Positions 9,438 to 17,005 of a stretch of 45,698 nucleotides of DNA are shown in pieces. Each line of letters begins with the position of its first letter. Position 1 is the stretch's first letter. Source of the stretch: Burkholderiales bacterium (GTDB lineage Bacteria > Pseudomonadota > Gammaproteobacteria > Burkholderiales > JAEUOS01); assembly GCA_016790695.1 (NCBI GenBank), contig JAEUOS010000036.1:1-45698 (forward strand), read 5' to 3'. The notes under the pieces were generated by a model. It did not search any database. It was given only the letters and a program-made list of their open reading frames with translations, and had not been told where the DNA came from. Both the position numbers and the translations under genes were made by a program.

Positions 9438-10967
9438 ATGGGCGCTCCTCGACCGTTCAGCATCCTCGTCGCCGCCCTCGGCGGCGAAGGCGGCGGCGTG
9501 CTCGCCGACTGGCTGCGCGACGTCGCCGTCGCCGCGCGGCTGCCGGTGCAGAGCACCTCGATCCCCGGCGTCGCGCAGCGCACCGGCGCGACCACCTACT
9601 ACCTCGAGATCCATCCGCACGGCGCCGCGCCCGACCGGCGGCCGGTGTTCGCCCTCACCCCCACGCCCGGGCAGGTGGACCTGATGGTCGCCTCCGAGCT
9701 GGTCGAGGCCGGCCGCGCGATGCAGAACGGCTTCGTCGCCGCGAACACCACGCTGATCGCCTCGACCCACCGCATCTACGCGACCGTCGAGAAGATGCCG
9801 ATGGGCGACGGCCGCTACGACGGCCGGCGCATCGTCGAGGCCGCGCTCCAGCTGGCCGGCCGCGCGGTGCTGTTCGACATGGCGCGCGCGGCGCACGAGG
9901 CCGGCACCGTGATCTCCGCGGTCATGTTCGGCGCGATCGCCGCGGTGCTCGAGAAATCCGGCGCGCTGCCGATCACGCGCGCGGCCTGCGAGGCGGCGAT
10001 CCGCGCCGGCGGCAAGGGGGTGGAGCCGAGCCTGCGCGGCTTCGCCGCCGGCTACGCCGCGGCGTCCTGGCCGGCACCGGAGGCGGCCGCACCCGCCGCC
10101 GCGCCGGCGCCGCCGGCAACGCCGGCCGACGCCTTCCCGCCCGCGGCGCGCGCCATCGTCACCGAAGCGCTGCGCCGCACCGCCGACTACCAGGATGCCG
10201 CCTACGCCGCGCTCTATCTCGACCGGCTGCGGCGCGTCGCCGCGGTCGACGCCGGGGACGGCACCCTCACCGCCGAGACCGCCCGCCACCTCGCGCTGTG
10301 GATGTGCTTCGAGGACGTGATCCGCGTCGCCGACCTGAAGACGCGCCGGAGCCGCTTCGCGCGCGTGCGCGAGGAAGTGCAGGCGAAGGAAGGCGAGCCG
10401 GTCCACATCGTCGAGTTCCTGAAGCCGGGTCTGGACGAGATCGCCGGCATGCTGCCGCCGTCGCTTGCGCCGCGCTTCCACGCCTGGGCGACGCGCCGCG
10501 GACTGGCCGAGCGCCTGTCGATCGGCATGCACGTCAGGACCACGTCGGTCACGGGCTTCCTGCTGCTGCGCGCGCTGGCCGGCCTGCGCTTCTGGCGCCG
10601 GCGCACCGCGCGCCATGCGGAGGAACAGGCGGCGATCGAGCGCTGGCTCGCGGCCATCGTCGCCGCCGCGCCGAACAGCCCGCGCCTGGCCTTCGAGATC
10701 GCGCTGACCGCGCGCCTGATCAAGGGCTACAGCGACACGCACAAGCGCGGCCGCGCCAACTTCGAGCGCATCTTCGCGCACCTGGTCGAGGGCGGCCGAT
10801 TCGCTGGTGACGACGCCCGCGCCGACGCCGTCTTCGCCGCGCGCGAGGCCGCGCTCGCCGACCCCGAAGGCAGGAACCTCGACGCGACGCTCGGCCGCCA
10901 CGGCGTCGCGCCGCGGCCGCCGCGCGAGCAGCCGATCCGCTTCATCAAGCCCGCGTCGCGCGCCTGA
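9438..10967 (+). CDS. iorB: indolepyruvate oxidoreductase subunit beta with C-terminal DUF6537, copy 1
   Basis: This 509-residue partner of IorA has an N-terminal POR gamma domain (ILVAALGGEGGGVLADWL, SIPGVAQRTGATTYYLEI), a Pro/Ala linker near residues 212-235, then a DUF6537-type helical domain (LALWMCFEDVIRVADLKTR, and LTARLIKGYSDTHKRGRANF near the end). The fused C-terminal domain is typical of proteobacterial IorB and absent from the short archaeal subunit. The start is either ATG 9438 or GTG 9426, which overlaps the iorA stop as GTGA. The GTG would add four residues. I give the ATG because the paralogue starts at the equivalent place. Confidence 0.9.
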   Translation: MGAPRPFSILVAALGGEGGGVLADWLRDVAVAARLPVQSTSIPGVAQRTGATTYYLEIHPHGAAPDRRPVFALTPTPGQVDLMVASELVEAGRAMQNGFVAANTTLIASTHRIYATVEKMPMGDGRYDGRRIVEAALQLAGRAVLFDMARAAHEAGTVISAVMFGAIAAVLEKSGALPITRAACEAAIRAGGKGVEPSLRGFAAGYAAASWPAPEAAAPAAAPAPPATPADAFPPAARAIVTEALRRTADYQDAAYAALYLDRLRRVAAVDAGDGTLTAETARHLALWMCFEDVIRVADLKTRRSRFARVREEVQAKEGEPVHIVEFLKPGLDEIAGMLPPSLAPRFHAWATRRGLAERLSIGMHVRTTSVTGFLLLRALAGLRFWRRRTARHAEEQAAIERWLAAIVAAAPNSPRLAFEIALTARLIKGYSDTHKRGRANFERIFAHLVEGGRFAGDDARADAVFAAREAALADPEGRNLDATLGRHGVAPRPPREQPIRFIKPASRA

Positions 10968-11037
10968 CCTGCCGGCGACAGGCGCGCGCGACGCAGCCGC
11001 CCCAGTTCGGCGCGGCCGCAGCGGCATTCGCACCATC

Positions 11038-11058
11038 CACGGGCGCCCAAGGCCCGTG
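11038..11058. promoter_or_regulatory. inverted repeat upstream of the sigma-54 promoter (possible enhancer site)
   Basis: CACGGGC and GCCCGTG form perfect 7-bp arms around a 7-bp spacer. The centre is about 77 bp before the predicted start of transcription, close to the range used by bacterial enhancer-binding proteins. It does not match the NtrC consensus, so a different activator would be needed. It may alternatively be a hairpin after iorB. Confidence 0.4.
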
Positions 11059-11097
11059 CGCCCACGTCCCGCACTGGTCGACGCGCACGAAGCGCGG

Positions 11098-11115
11098 TTG
11101 GCACTGCCCTTGCTA
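11098..11115 (+). promoter_or_regulatory. sigma-54 (RpoN) -24/-12 promoter
   Basis: The sequence TTGGCACTGCCCTTGCTA matches the consensus YTGGCACG-N4-TTGCW at all but one conserved base. The essential GG (11100-11101) and GC (11112-11113) are exactly 10 bases apart. Predicted transcription starts near 11125, which leaves a leader of about 37 bases before the ATG at 11162 and rules out the in-frame ATG at 11126 as start. It implies activation by an enhancer-binding ATPase not encoded in this window. Confidence 0.8.
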
Positions 11116-11161
11116 AGTACGGCTCATGGTCGCGCTCGCGACCCGTTCTTACGGGCCACGC

Positions 11162-12220
11162 ATGAAAACCTTCTACTCAGCATGGAATATCGCCGCAGCC
11201 ATTCCGAAGGCGATCGGTTGCGCACTCCTTCTGTTTTCGGCCGGCGCCGCGGCCCAGCTCGAGAAGCCGTCGATCAAGTTCTCCCAGGGCTGGCTGTTCC
11301 AGGCCACCCAGGCGCAATTTCCGCTGGCCGTCGAGAAAGGCTACTGGAAGGCCGAAGGCCTCGAGGTCACGGTGGACCGCGGCTCGGGGTCGGCCACCTC
11401 GATCCAGCGCGTCATCTCCGGCACCCACGACATCGCCTACTCGGACGTGGGCACCATCGTCAAGTGGAATGCCGAGAATCCCGGCAAGGAACTGATGATG
11501 TTCTACGTCGCCGAGGACGGCTTTCCCCTGGTGGCGGTATCGCTGAAGTCGCGCGGCATCGTCAAGCCGAAGGACCTCGAAGGCCGCAAGCTCGGCGCGC
11601 CGAGCTTCGATGGCGGGCGCCAGATGTTCCCCGCCTTCGCCAAGGCCAACAGCATCGACCAGAGCAGGATCTCCTGGGTCACCATGGACGCCAACCTGCG
11701 CGAGCAGATGCTCGCCAAGGGCGACGTCGATGCCATCACCGGCTTCATCACCTCGGCGATCCCCACGCTCAACGGGCTGGGCGTGAAGACCGCCGACCTC
11801 AATGTCCTCAAGTACGACGACCACAACCTCGACGGCTTCGGCAACGCGGTCTTCGCCACCCGCGACTTCGTGGAAAAGAACCCGCGGACGGTGACGGCTT
11901 TCGTCAAGGGTCTCAACCGCGCGATGAAGGATGTGATCGCCGAACCCAAAGCCGCGATCGCGGCCATCAAGGGGCGCGATCCGCTGATCAACGCCGACCT
12001 GGAGACGGACCGGCTCAGGCTCTATGTCCGCGAGCTCCTGCTCACGCCGAACGTCAGGGCCAACGGCCTTTCCAGCATCGATGCCAGGAAGCTCGAGCGG
12101 CAGATCGCCTCGGTGCTCGATGCCTTCGCCATCAAGGGCAGCATGAGCGTGGCCAGCATCTACACCGAACGCTTCCTGCCGCCGCGCGCGGAACGCATGC
12201 CGCCGCCGTTCAAGGACTAG
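11162..12220 (+). CDS. NitT/TauT-type ABC substrate-binding protein
   Basis: This 352-residue periplasmic binding protein is of the SsuA/ThiY/NMT1 type, a family that binds nitrate, sulfonates, taurine, pyrimidines and related nitrogen or sulfur sources. A signal peptide spans residues 1-32 (cleavage near AGAAAQ). The mature protein has IKFSQGWLFQATQAQFPLAVEKGYW, then GLEVTVDRGSGSATSIQRVISGTHDIAYSD, characteristic of the fold. The start at 11162 rather than 11126 follows from the sigma-54 promoter and the position of the Lys-containing n-region. It heads the cluster to 15825, with the nitrilase gene 9 bp downstream. No permease or ATPase is adjacent. Confidence 0.88.
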   Translation: MKTFYSAWNIAAAIPKAIGCALLLFSAGAAAQLEKPSIKFSQGWLFQATQAQFPLAVEKGYWKAEGLEVTVDRGSGSATSIQRVISGTHDIAYSDVGTIVKWNAENPGKELMMFYVAEDGFPLVAVSLKSRGIVKPKDLEGRKLGAPSFDGGRQMFPAFAKANSIDQSRISWVTMDANLREQMLAKGDVDAITGFITSAIPTLNGLGVKTADLNVLKYDDHNLDGFGNAVFATRDFVEKNPRTVTAFVKGLNRAMKDVIAEPKAAIAAIKGRDPLINADLETDRLRLYVRELLLTPNVRANGLSSIDARKLERQIASVLDAFAIKGSMSVASIYTERFLPPRAERMPPPFKD

Positions 12221-12229
12221 GGCATCGGC

Positions 12230-13084
12230 ATGATCGTCCGGCTGGCTGCGGTGCAGCCGAGGAGCGGCGGCGGCGCGGAGGAGGCGCGCAACGCGCGCGA
12301 GGCCCTCGACTGGCTTGACCGCGCCGCGGCCGCCGGCGCCGACCTGGTGCTGTTCCCGGAGGGGTATCCGGGCCCGGTCAATCCCGCCAACAGCTACGAT
12401 GCCTTCGGCCCGCTGGCCGAGCGCGCTGCCAGGCACCGGCTGCATGTGCTGGCGAGCCGGGTTGGCGCAGTCGCCGGCGGCTACGCGGTCGAACTGCATC
12501 TGATCGACGACGAGGGCAGGACGGCAGGCATCTACCGCCGCACCACGCCGACGGGGCCGTATGTCTATCGCGACATCCCGGCCTGGGACTTCGACTACGT
12601 CGCCGCGCCGGCGCCGCCGCGGGTGGTCCGGACGCGGCTGGGGCGGATCGGCATGCTGGTCTGCTCGGAACTCTACACGCCGGAGCTCTCGCGGCTGCTC
12701 GCGATTGAGGGCGCCGACATCATCCTTTATCCCGCCGGCGGCGCGATCAACGAGTTCCTGCCCGGCTGGCGCACCCTGGTGTGGGCCCGCGCCATCGAGA
12801 ACCTGGTCTTCACCGCCGCCTGCCAGAACCTCTATGGTGACGAGGAGGGCGTCGGCACCATCGCCGCGCCGGAAGGCGTGCTGACGGCGTCGCCGGGCGA
12901 GGGCCTGCTGATCGCCGACCTGGACATGGCGCGCCTTGCCTTCCTGCGCGGCGAGGACGAGAAGATCGAGTTTCCCAAGCGCTACAACACCATTCCCGGC
13001 GTTCTGCGCTGGCGCCGGCCGGAGTTGTACGGCGCCCTCGCCGCGCCGGCCGCGACCGCGGGCGCCGACAGGAGAACGCCATGA
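12230..13084 (+). CDS. nitrilase/carbon-nitrogen hydrolase-fold protein with altered catalytic Lys
   Basis: This 284-residue member of the nitrilase superfamily, nearest in pattern to aliphatic amidases, probably hydrolyses an amide or nitrile. Glu44 (LVLFPEGYPG) and Cys145 (GMLVCSELYTPE) of the Glu-Lys-Cys triad are present. The Lys normally found in a Y-R-K-x-x-P context is Arg104 here (IYRRTTPTGP), and the second Glu that follows it in amidases is missing. The gene follows the binding protein by 9 bp and overlaps the SDR (ATGA), so it is translationally coupled. Either a variant catalyst or a non-catalytic binder is possible. Confidence 0.85.
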   Translation: MIVRLAAVQPRSGGGAEEARNAREALDWLDRAAAAGADLVLFPEGYPGPVNPANSYDAFGPLAERAARHRLHVLASRVGAVAGGYAVELHLIDDEGRTAGIYRRTTPTGPYVYRDIPAWDFDYVAAPAPPRVVRTRLGRIGMLVCSELYTPELSRLLAIEGADIILYPAGGAINEFLPGWRTLVWARAIENLVFTAACQNLYGDEEGVGTIAAPEGVLTASPGEGLLIADLDMARLAFLRGEDEKIEFPKRYNTIPGVLRWRRPELYGALAAPAATAGADRRTP

Positions 13085-13887
13085 AGCTGGACCTCGAAGG
13101 CAGGCAGGTGCTCATCACCGGTGCCTCCAAGGGCATCGGCCTGGCGACGGCGGAGGCGTTCGCGCTCGAAGGCTGCAGCCTGCACCTGGCGGCGCGCTCG
13201 GCGCCCCTCCTCGAGGCCGCGCGCGACGACATCAGGGCGCGGTTCGGGGTGCCGGTGTCGATCCACGCGCTCGATCTGGGCAGGAGCGAGAACATGGTCG
13301 CCCTGGCAGACGCATGCCCGGATGCCGACATCCTGATCAACAACGCCGGGGAAGTGCCCTCCGGGCCGATCGAGGCGCTGTCCGAGGAGCAGTGGCGTGC
13401 AGGCTATGACCTCAAGCTCTTCGGCTACATCAGCCTCACCCGCGAAGTCTACCGGCGCATGAAGGCGCGCAGGAGCGGCGTCATCATCAACGACATCGGC
13501 AACTCCGGCGAGAACTGGGACTACAACTACATCGCCGGCAGCACCGCCAACGCGGCGCTGATGGCCTTCACCAAAGCGCTCGGCGGCGCCAGCCTGGATT
13601 TCGGCGTGCGCGTGGTCGGGGTCAATCCCGGGCCGGTCGAGACCGAGCGCATGGTCAAGATCAACAAGCGCCGCGCCATCGACCTGTTCGGCGACGAGAG
13701 CCGCTGGCCGGAACTGCGCAAGCGCTACCCCGGCGGCCGGCCCGCAAGCGCCGCGGAAGTCGCCGACCTGATGGTCTTCCTGGCCTCGCCGCGCGCCGGC
13801 TACATCACCGGGACCATCGTCACCATCGACGGCGGCATCGCCGCGCGCGGCTCGATCATCAAGGAAAGCGCCTCGGCCGCCGGCTGA
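13081..13887 (+). CDS. atypical short-chain dehydrogenase/reductase (YxxxS instead of YxxxK)
   Basis: This 268-residue SDR-fold protein has an intact nucleotide motif (ITGASKGIGLATAE, residues 12-25), the NNAG motif at 87-90 and the C-terminal YITGTIVTIDGG. Tyr150 of the active site is kept, but the following YIAGS places Ser154 where Lys normally sits, and the catalytic Ser position reads Gly140 (VIINDIGNSG). It may be a reductase with rearranged chemistry, as in some divergent SDR subfamilies, or a non-redox protein. An AGGAGA ribosome site and ATGA overlap with the nitrilase show coupling, and an alpha/beta hydrolase follows after 34 bp. Confidence 0.88.
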   Translation: MKLDLEGRQVLITGASKGIGLATAEAFALEGCSLHLAARSAPLLEAARDDIRARFGVPVSIHALDLGRSENMVALADACPDADILINNAGEVPSGPIEALSEEQWRAGYDLKLFGYISLTREVYRRMKARRSGVIINDIGNSGENWDYNYIAGSTANAALMAFTKALGGASLDFGVRVVGVNPGPVETERMVKINKRRAIDLFGDESRWPELRKRYPGGRPASAAEVADLMVFLASPRAGYITGTIVTIDGGIAARGSIIKESASAAG

Positions 13888-13921
13888 GCGCCCGGGGCAA
13901 ACCATCAGGGAGGGCGGCGTC

Positions 13922-14809
13922 ATGGCAACCGCATCGGTCACCACCGACGACGGCGTCGGACTGCATGTCGAAGAGGCCGGCTGCGGCACCGCCATCGTCT
14001 TCGTTCACGAGTTCGGTGGCGACCATCGCAGCTGGGAGCCGCAGATGCGCCACTTCGCGCGGCGCCACCGCTGCGTCACCTTCGGCGCGCGCGGCTATCC
14101 GCCCTCGGAGGTGCCCGCCGATGTGGAGAAGTACTCGCAGGCGCGCGCGGCGGCCGACATCCTGGCGGTGATGGACGGCCTCGGCATCGACAAGGCACAC
14201 ATCGTGGGCCTGTCGATGGGCGGCTTCGCCGCGCTGCACTTCGGGCTCGACCACCCGGCGCGGGCCCGCTCGCTGACCGTGGCGGGCGCCGGCTATGGCG
14301 CCGAGAAGAAATACGAGGACTACTTTCGCGGCGTATCCCTCGAGGTGGCGGCGCAGTTCGAATCGCAGGGCAGCGAGAAATTCGCGCGCACCTATGCCAT
14401 CGGCGCGTCGCGCGTGCAGTTCCAGAACAAGGATCCGCGCGGCTGGGCAGAGTTCGCCGCGCAGTTGGGCGAGCACTCCGCCGTGGGCGCGGCCAACACC
14501 ATGCGCGGCGTGCAGGCGAAGAGGCCGTCGATCTACGACCTCGCGGACCGCCTGGAGGCGATGGCGGTGCCGACGCTGGTGGTGGTGGGCGACGAGGACG
14601 ACCACTGCATCGCGCCGGGCGTGTTCCTGAAGCGCGTGATCCCCGCCTGCGGCCTCCTGGTGCTGCCCAAGACCGGGCACACGCTCAACCTGGAGGAGCC
14701 CGCCATGTTCAACCAGTGCGTCGCCGACTTCATCGCGCTGGCGGAAGCGGGCCGCTGGTCGCCGCGCGATCCGCGCGCCAATCCGGCGGAGATCATGAAG
14801 ACCTCCTGA
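13922..14809 (+). CDS. alpha/beta-hydrolase-fold protein
   Basis: This 295-residue serine hydrolase has the nucleophile elbow GLSMGG, an HEFGGDHRSWEPQ oxyanion segment, an acidic residue in VVGDEDDHC and the catalytic His in KTGHTLNLEEP. The family includes esterases, C-C bond hydrolases of meta-cleavage pathways and enol-lactonases; the substrate is not determinable. GGGAGG sits about 9 bp before the ATG. It belongs to the sigma-54 cluster, where it could act on the product of the nitrilase-like and SDR-like enzymes. Confidence 0.88.
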   Translation: MATASVTTDDGVGLHVEEAGCGTAIVFVHEFGGDHRSWEPQMRHFARRHRCVTFGARGYPPSEVPADVEKYSQARAAADILAVMDGLGIDKAHIVGLSMGGFAALHFGLDHPARARSLTVAGAGYGAEKKYEDYFRGVSLEVAAQFESQGSEKFARTYAIGASRVQFQNKDPRGWAEFAAQLGEHSAVGAANTMRGVQAKRPSIYDLADRLEAMAVPTLVVVGDEDDHCIAPGVFLKRVIPACGLLVLPKTGHTLNLEEPAMFNQCVADFIALAEAGRWSPRDPRANPAEIMKTS

Positions 14810-14856
14810 CCCGCCGCGCCCCATTGCCCACCACATCGAACGGAGCTTCGCCCGAC

Positions 14857-15825
14857 ATGACCAACATCGCCCGCCTGCTGCTTCTCGCGACTGCGCTTGG
14901 CCTCGCCCCCGCCGCGTTCGCGCAGGCCTGGCCTGCCAAACCGGTGAAACTCATCATTCCCTTTCCGCCCGGCGGCGCGTCGGACTACGTCGGCCGGACC
15001 ATCGGCCAGGTGCTGTCGGACGCCTGGGGCCAGCCGGTGGTCATCGAGAACCGCGGCGGTGCCGGCGCCACGGTAGGCACCTCGACCGTGGCCAAGGCGC
15101 CGCCCGACGGCTATACCCTGCTGATGGGCGTCAACGCCGGCATCGTCATCGCCCCGCACGTCTATCCGCAGCTCAACTACGACCCGCTGAAGGAGCTGGT
15201 GCCCGCGGCCGGCTTCGCGGTCTCGCCGATGGTGATGGTGGTTCCCGCCGATTCGCCGGTGAAGACCGTGGCCGAATTCATCGCCATGGCGCGCGCCAGG
15301 CCCGGCACGGTGAGCTTCGCCTCCTCCGGCTCGGGCGCGCTGCCGCACCTGACCACGGAGAAGTTCCGGCTGGCCGCCAAGCTCGAGATGCTGCACGTGC
15401 CCTACAAGGGCTCGGGGCCGGCGCTGGTGGACCTCCTGGCGGGACGCACCCAGATGATGATCGACATCATCGTCTCGGCACTGCCGCACGTGCAGTCGGG
15501 CAAGCTGCGCGCGCTCGCGGTCACCACCGCCAGGCGCGACGCGGCGCTCCCCGCGGTGCCGACCATGATCGAGGCGGGACTCGCCGGGTTCACCGCGGAA
15601 CAGTGGTACGCGATCTTCGCCCCCGCCGGCACGGCGCCGGCGGTTCTCGCGCGCATCCAGGCAGACCTCGCGCGCGCCATGCAGGCGGCCGAGCTGCGCG
15701 ACAACTTCTCCAAGCGCGGCGCCGATGCCGCCTTCGTCGAGGGCACGCGTTTCGCCGAAACCGTCAGGCGCGACTCCGCCCAGTGGGCCGAGATCGTGCG
15801 CATCACCGGCGCCCGCGCGGACTGA
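14857..15825 (+). CDS. Bug-family TctC-like periplasmic receptor
   Basis: This 322-residue receptor has a signal peptide (MTNIARLLLLATALGLAPAA, cleavage near AFAQ) and the family motifs WPAKPVKLIIPFPPGGASDY, VIENRGGAGATVGTS, KAPPDGYTLLMG and LHVPYKGSGPALVDLLAGR. It starts 47 bp after the hydrolase and is the last gene of the sigma-54 cluster, giving that cluster a second, structurally different receptor besides the NitT-type one. A CGGAG ribosome site lies somewhat far (11 bp) upstream. It is tail-to-tail with another Bug gene only 25 bp away. Confidence 0.93.
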   Translation: MTNIARLLLLATALGLAPAAFAQAWPAKPVKLIIPFPPGGASDYVGRTIGQVLSDAWGQPVVIENRGGAGATVGTSTVAKAPPDGYTLLMGVNAGIVIAPHVYPQLNYDPLKELVPAAGFAVSPMVMVVPADSPVKTVAEFIAMARARPGTVSFASSGSGALPHLTTEKFRLAAKLEMLHVPYKGSGPALVDLLAGRTQMMIDIIVSALPHVQSGKLRALAVTTARRDAALPAVPTMIEAGLAGFTAEQWYAIFAPAGTAPAVLARIQADLARAMQAAELRDNFSKRGADAAFVEGTRFAETVRRDSAQWAEIVRITGARAD

Positions 15826-15850
15826 GGCGGCGCCCGGACCTGCAGCTTGG

Positions 15851-16819
15851 TCAGTCGACCTTCGCCCCCGACTCGCGGATCACCTTCGCCCACTTGGCGG
15901 TCTCGCTCGCCATGAAGGCCGCCAGCTGCTCGGGCGAGCCGCCCACCGGCTCGGCGCCGAGGTCGGCGAAGCGCTTCTTCAGCTCGTCGCTCTGCAGGAT
16001 GCGCGTGGCCTCGCGGTTCATGCGCGCGACGATCGCCTGCGGCGTGCCGGCCGGGAAGTACATCGAGAACCAGGTGTAGGCCTCGTAGCCCGGCACGGTC
16101 TCGGCCACGGTCGGCACCTCCGGCGCCTGCACCACGCGCCGCGGCGTCGACACCGCGAGCATCTTCAGCTTGCCGGCCTTGTACTGCGGCAGCGCGGTGA
16201 CGAGGTCGTTCCACATCAGCGGAATCGAGCCGGCGATCAGATCCAGGGTGGCCGGATTGAGGCCCTTGTAGGGCACGTGCGTCATCTGCGTGCCCGTCAT
16301 GCTCTTGAACAGCTCGCCCGCCAGGTGCGTGCCGCCGCCGTTGCCGGAGGAGCCGTAGGCGAACTTCGCGGGCTGCGCCTTCGCCTGCGCGATCACCTCG
16401 GCCACCGTGCTGACGCCCGCCGCGTTGTTCGCGCACAGCACCAGCGGGATCCACGACACCTGCGTGATCGGCGCGAAATCCTTGACCGGGTCGAACGGCA
16501 GGTTCTTGTAGAGGCTGGCGTTGATGCTGTGGGTGCTGATCGCGCCCATCAGCATGGTGTAGCCGTCCGGCGCGCTCTTGGCGACGATCTCCGCGCCGAC
16601 GTTGCCGCCGGCGCCGGGCCGGTTGTCGATGACCACGGTCTGGCCGAGCGCCTCGGAGAGCCGCGCCGACAGGCTGCGCGCCATGGTGTCGGTGGGTCCG
16701 CCCGGCGGATAGGGCACGACGAAGCGGATCGAGCGCGACGGGTAGGCCTGCGCCGCCGCGTCGCCGAGGGGAACGAGCGCCGCCGCGGCGAGCGCCAAGC
16801 CTGCGATGAACCGGTTCAT
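15851..16819 (-). CDS. Bug-family TctC-like periplasmic receptor
   Basis: This 322-residue receptor has a signal peptide (MNRFIAGLALAAAALVPLGD, cleavage near AAAQ) and Bug motifs YPSRSIRFVVPYPPGGPTDT, VIDNRPGAGGNVGAEIVAKS, PDGYTMLMGA and THVPYKGLNPATLDLIAGS. The ATG at 16819 is chosen over a longer frame because GGAGAC lies 6 bp upstream and the signal peptide then starts normally. It follows the SDR and HIBADH-like genes on the same strand; a minus-strand TATACT at 16904-16899 could give it its own promoter. Ligand unknown, presumably a carboxylate handled by the two dehydrogenases. Confidence 0.93.
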   Translation of the reverse strand: MNRFIAGLALAAAALVPLGDAAAQAYPSRSIRFVVPYPPGGPTDTMARSLSARLSEALGQTVVIDNRPGAGGNVGAEIVAKSAPDGYTMLMGAISTHSINASLYKNLPFDPVKDFAPITQVSWIPLVLCANNAAGVSTVAEVIAQAKAQPAKFAYGSSGNGGGTHLAGELFKSMTGTQMTHVPYKGLNPATLDLIAGSIPLMWNDLVTALPQYKAGKLKMLAVSTPRRVVQAPEVPTVAETVPGYEAYTWFSMYFPAGTPQAIVARMNREATRILQSDELKKRFADLGAEPVGGSPEQLAAFMASETAKWAKVIRESGAKVD

Positions 16820-16898
16820 GATGCCTGTCTCCGTCGGTGGCGGCCGGCGGCCCCCGTGGCGCCTGCCATCGGGCTCCCGACCGCGTTTTGTGCCGGCC

Positions 16899-16904
16899 AG
16901 TATA
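16899..16904 (-). promoter_or_regulatory. possible -10 box for the Bug gene
   Basis: Reading the minus strand, TATACT lies 80 bp before the start at 16819, in a small less GC-rich patch inside the 186-bp gap after the SDR. The -35 region 17 bp upstream is poor, so the call is tentative. Confidence 0.3.
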
Positions 16905-17005
16905 GCCAGCCGGCGCCCCGCCAGCGCGAGCGCAGGTGCCACGCCGGGTGCGCCGCCAGCACCGCGGTGGAGACCACCGCCACGCCCGGTGCCGGCGAGG
17001 CCGGC

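Noticed and set aside
6366..10967. 1533-codon plus-strand frame
   Set aside because: Only its last part (from 9438) is real iorB; the rest is an out-of-frame reading of the ModA-like gene and iorA.
11126..11161. ATG at 11126 as the start of the NitT-type receptor
   Set aside because: It lies at the predicted sigma-54 transcription start, and the extra residues do not extend the signal peptide sensibly.
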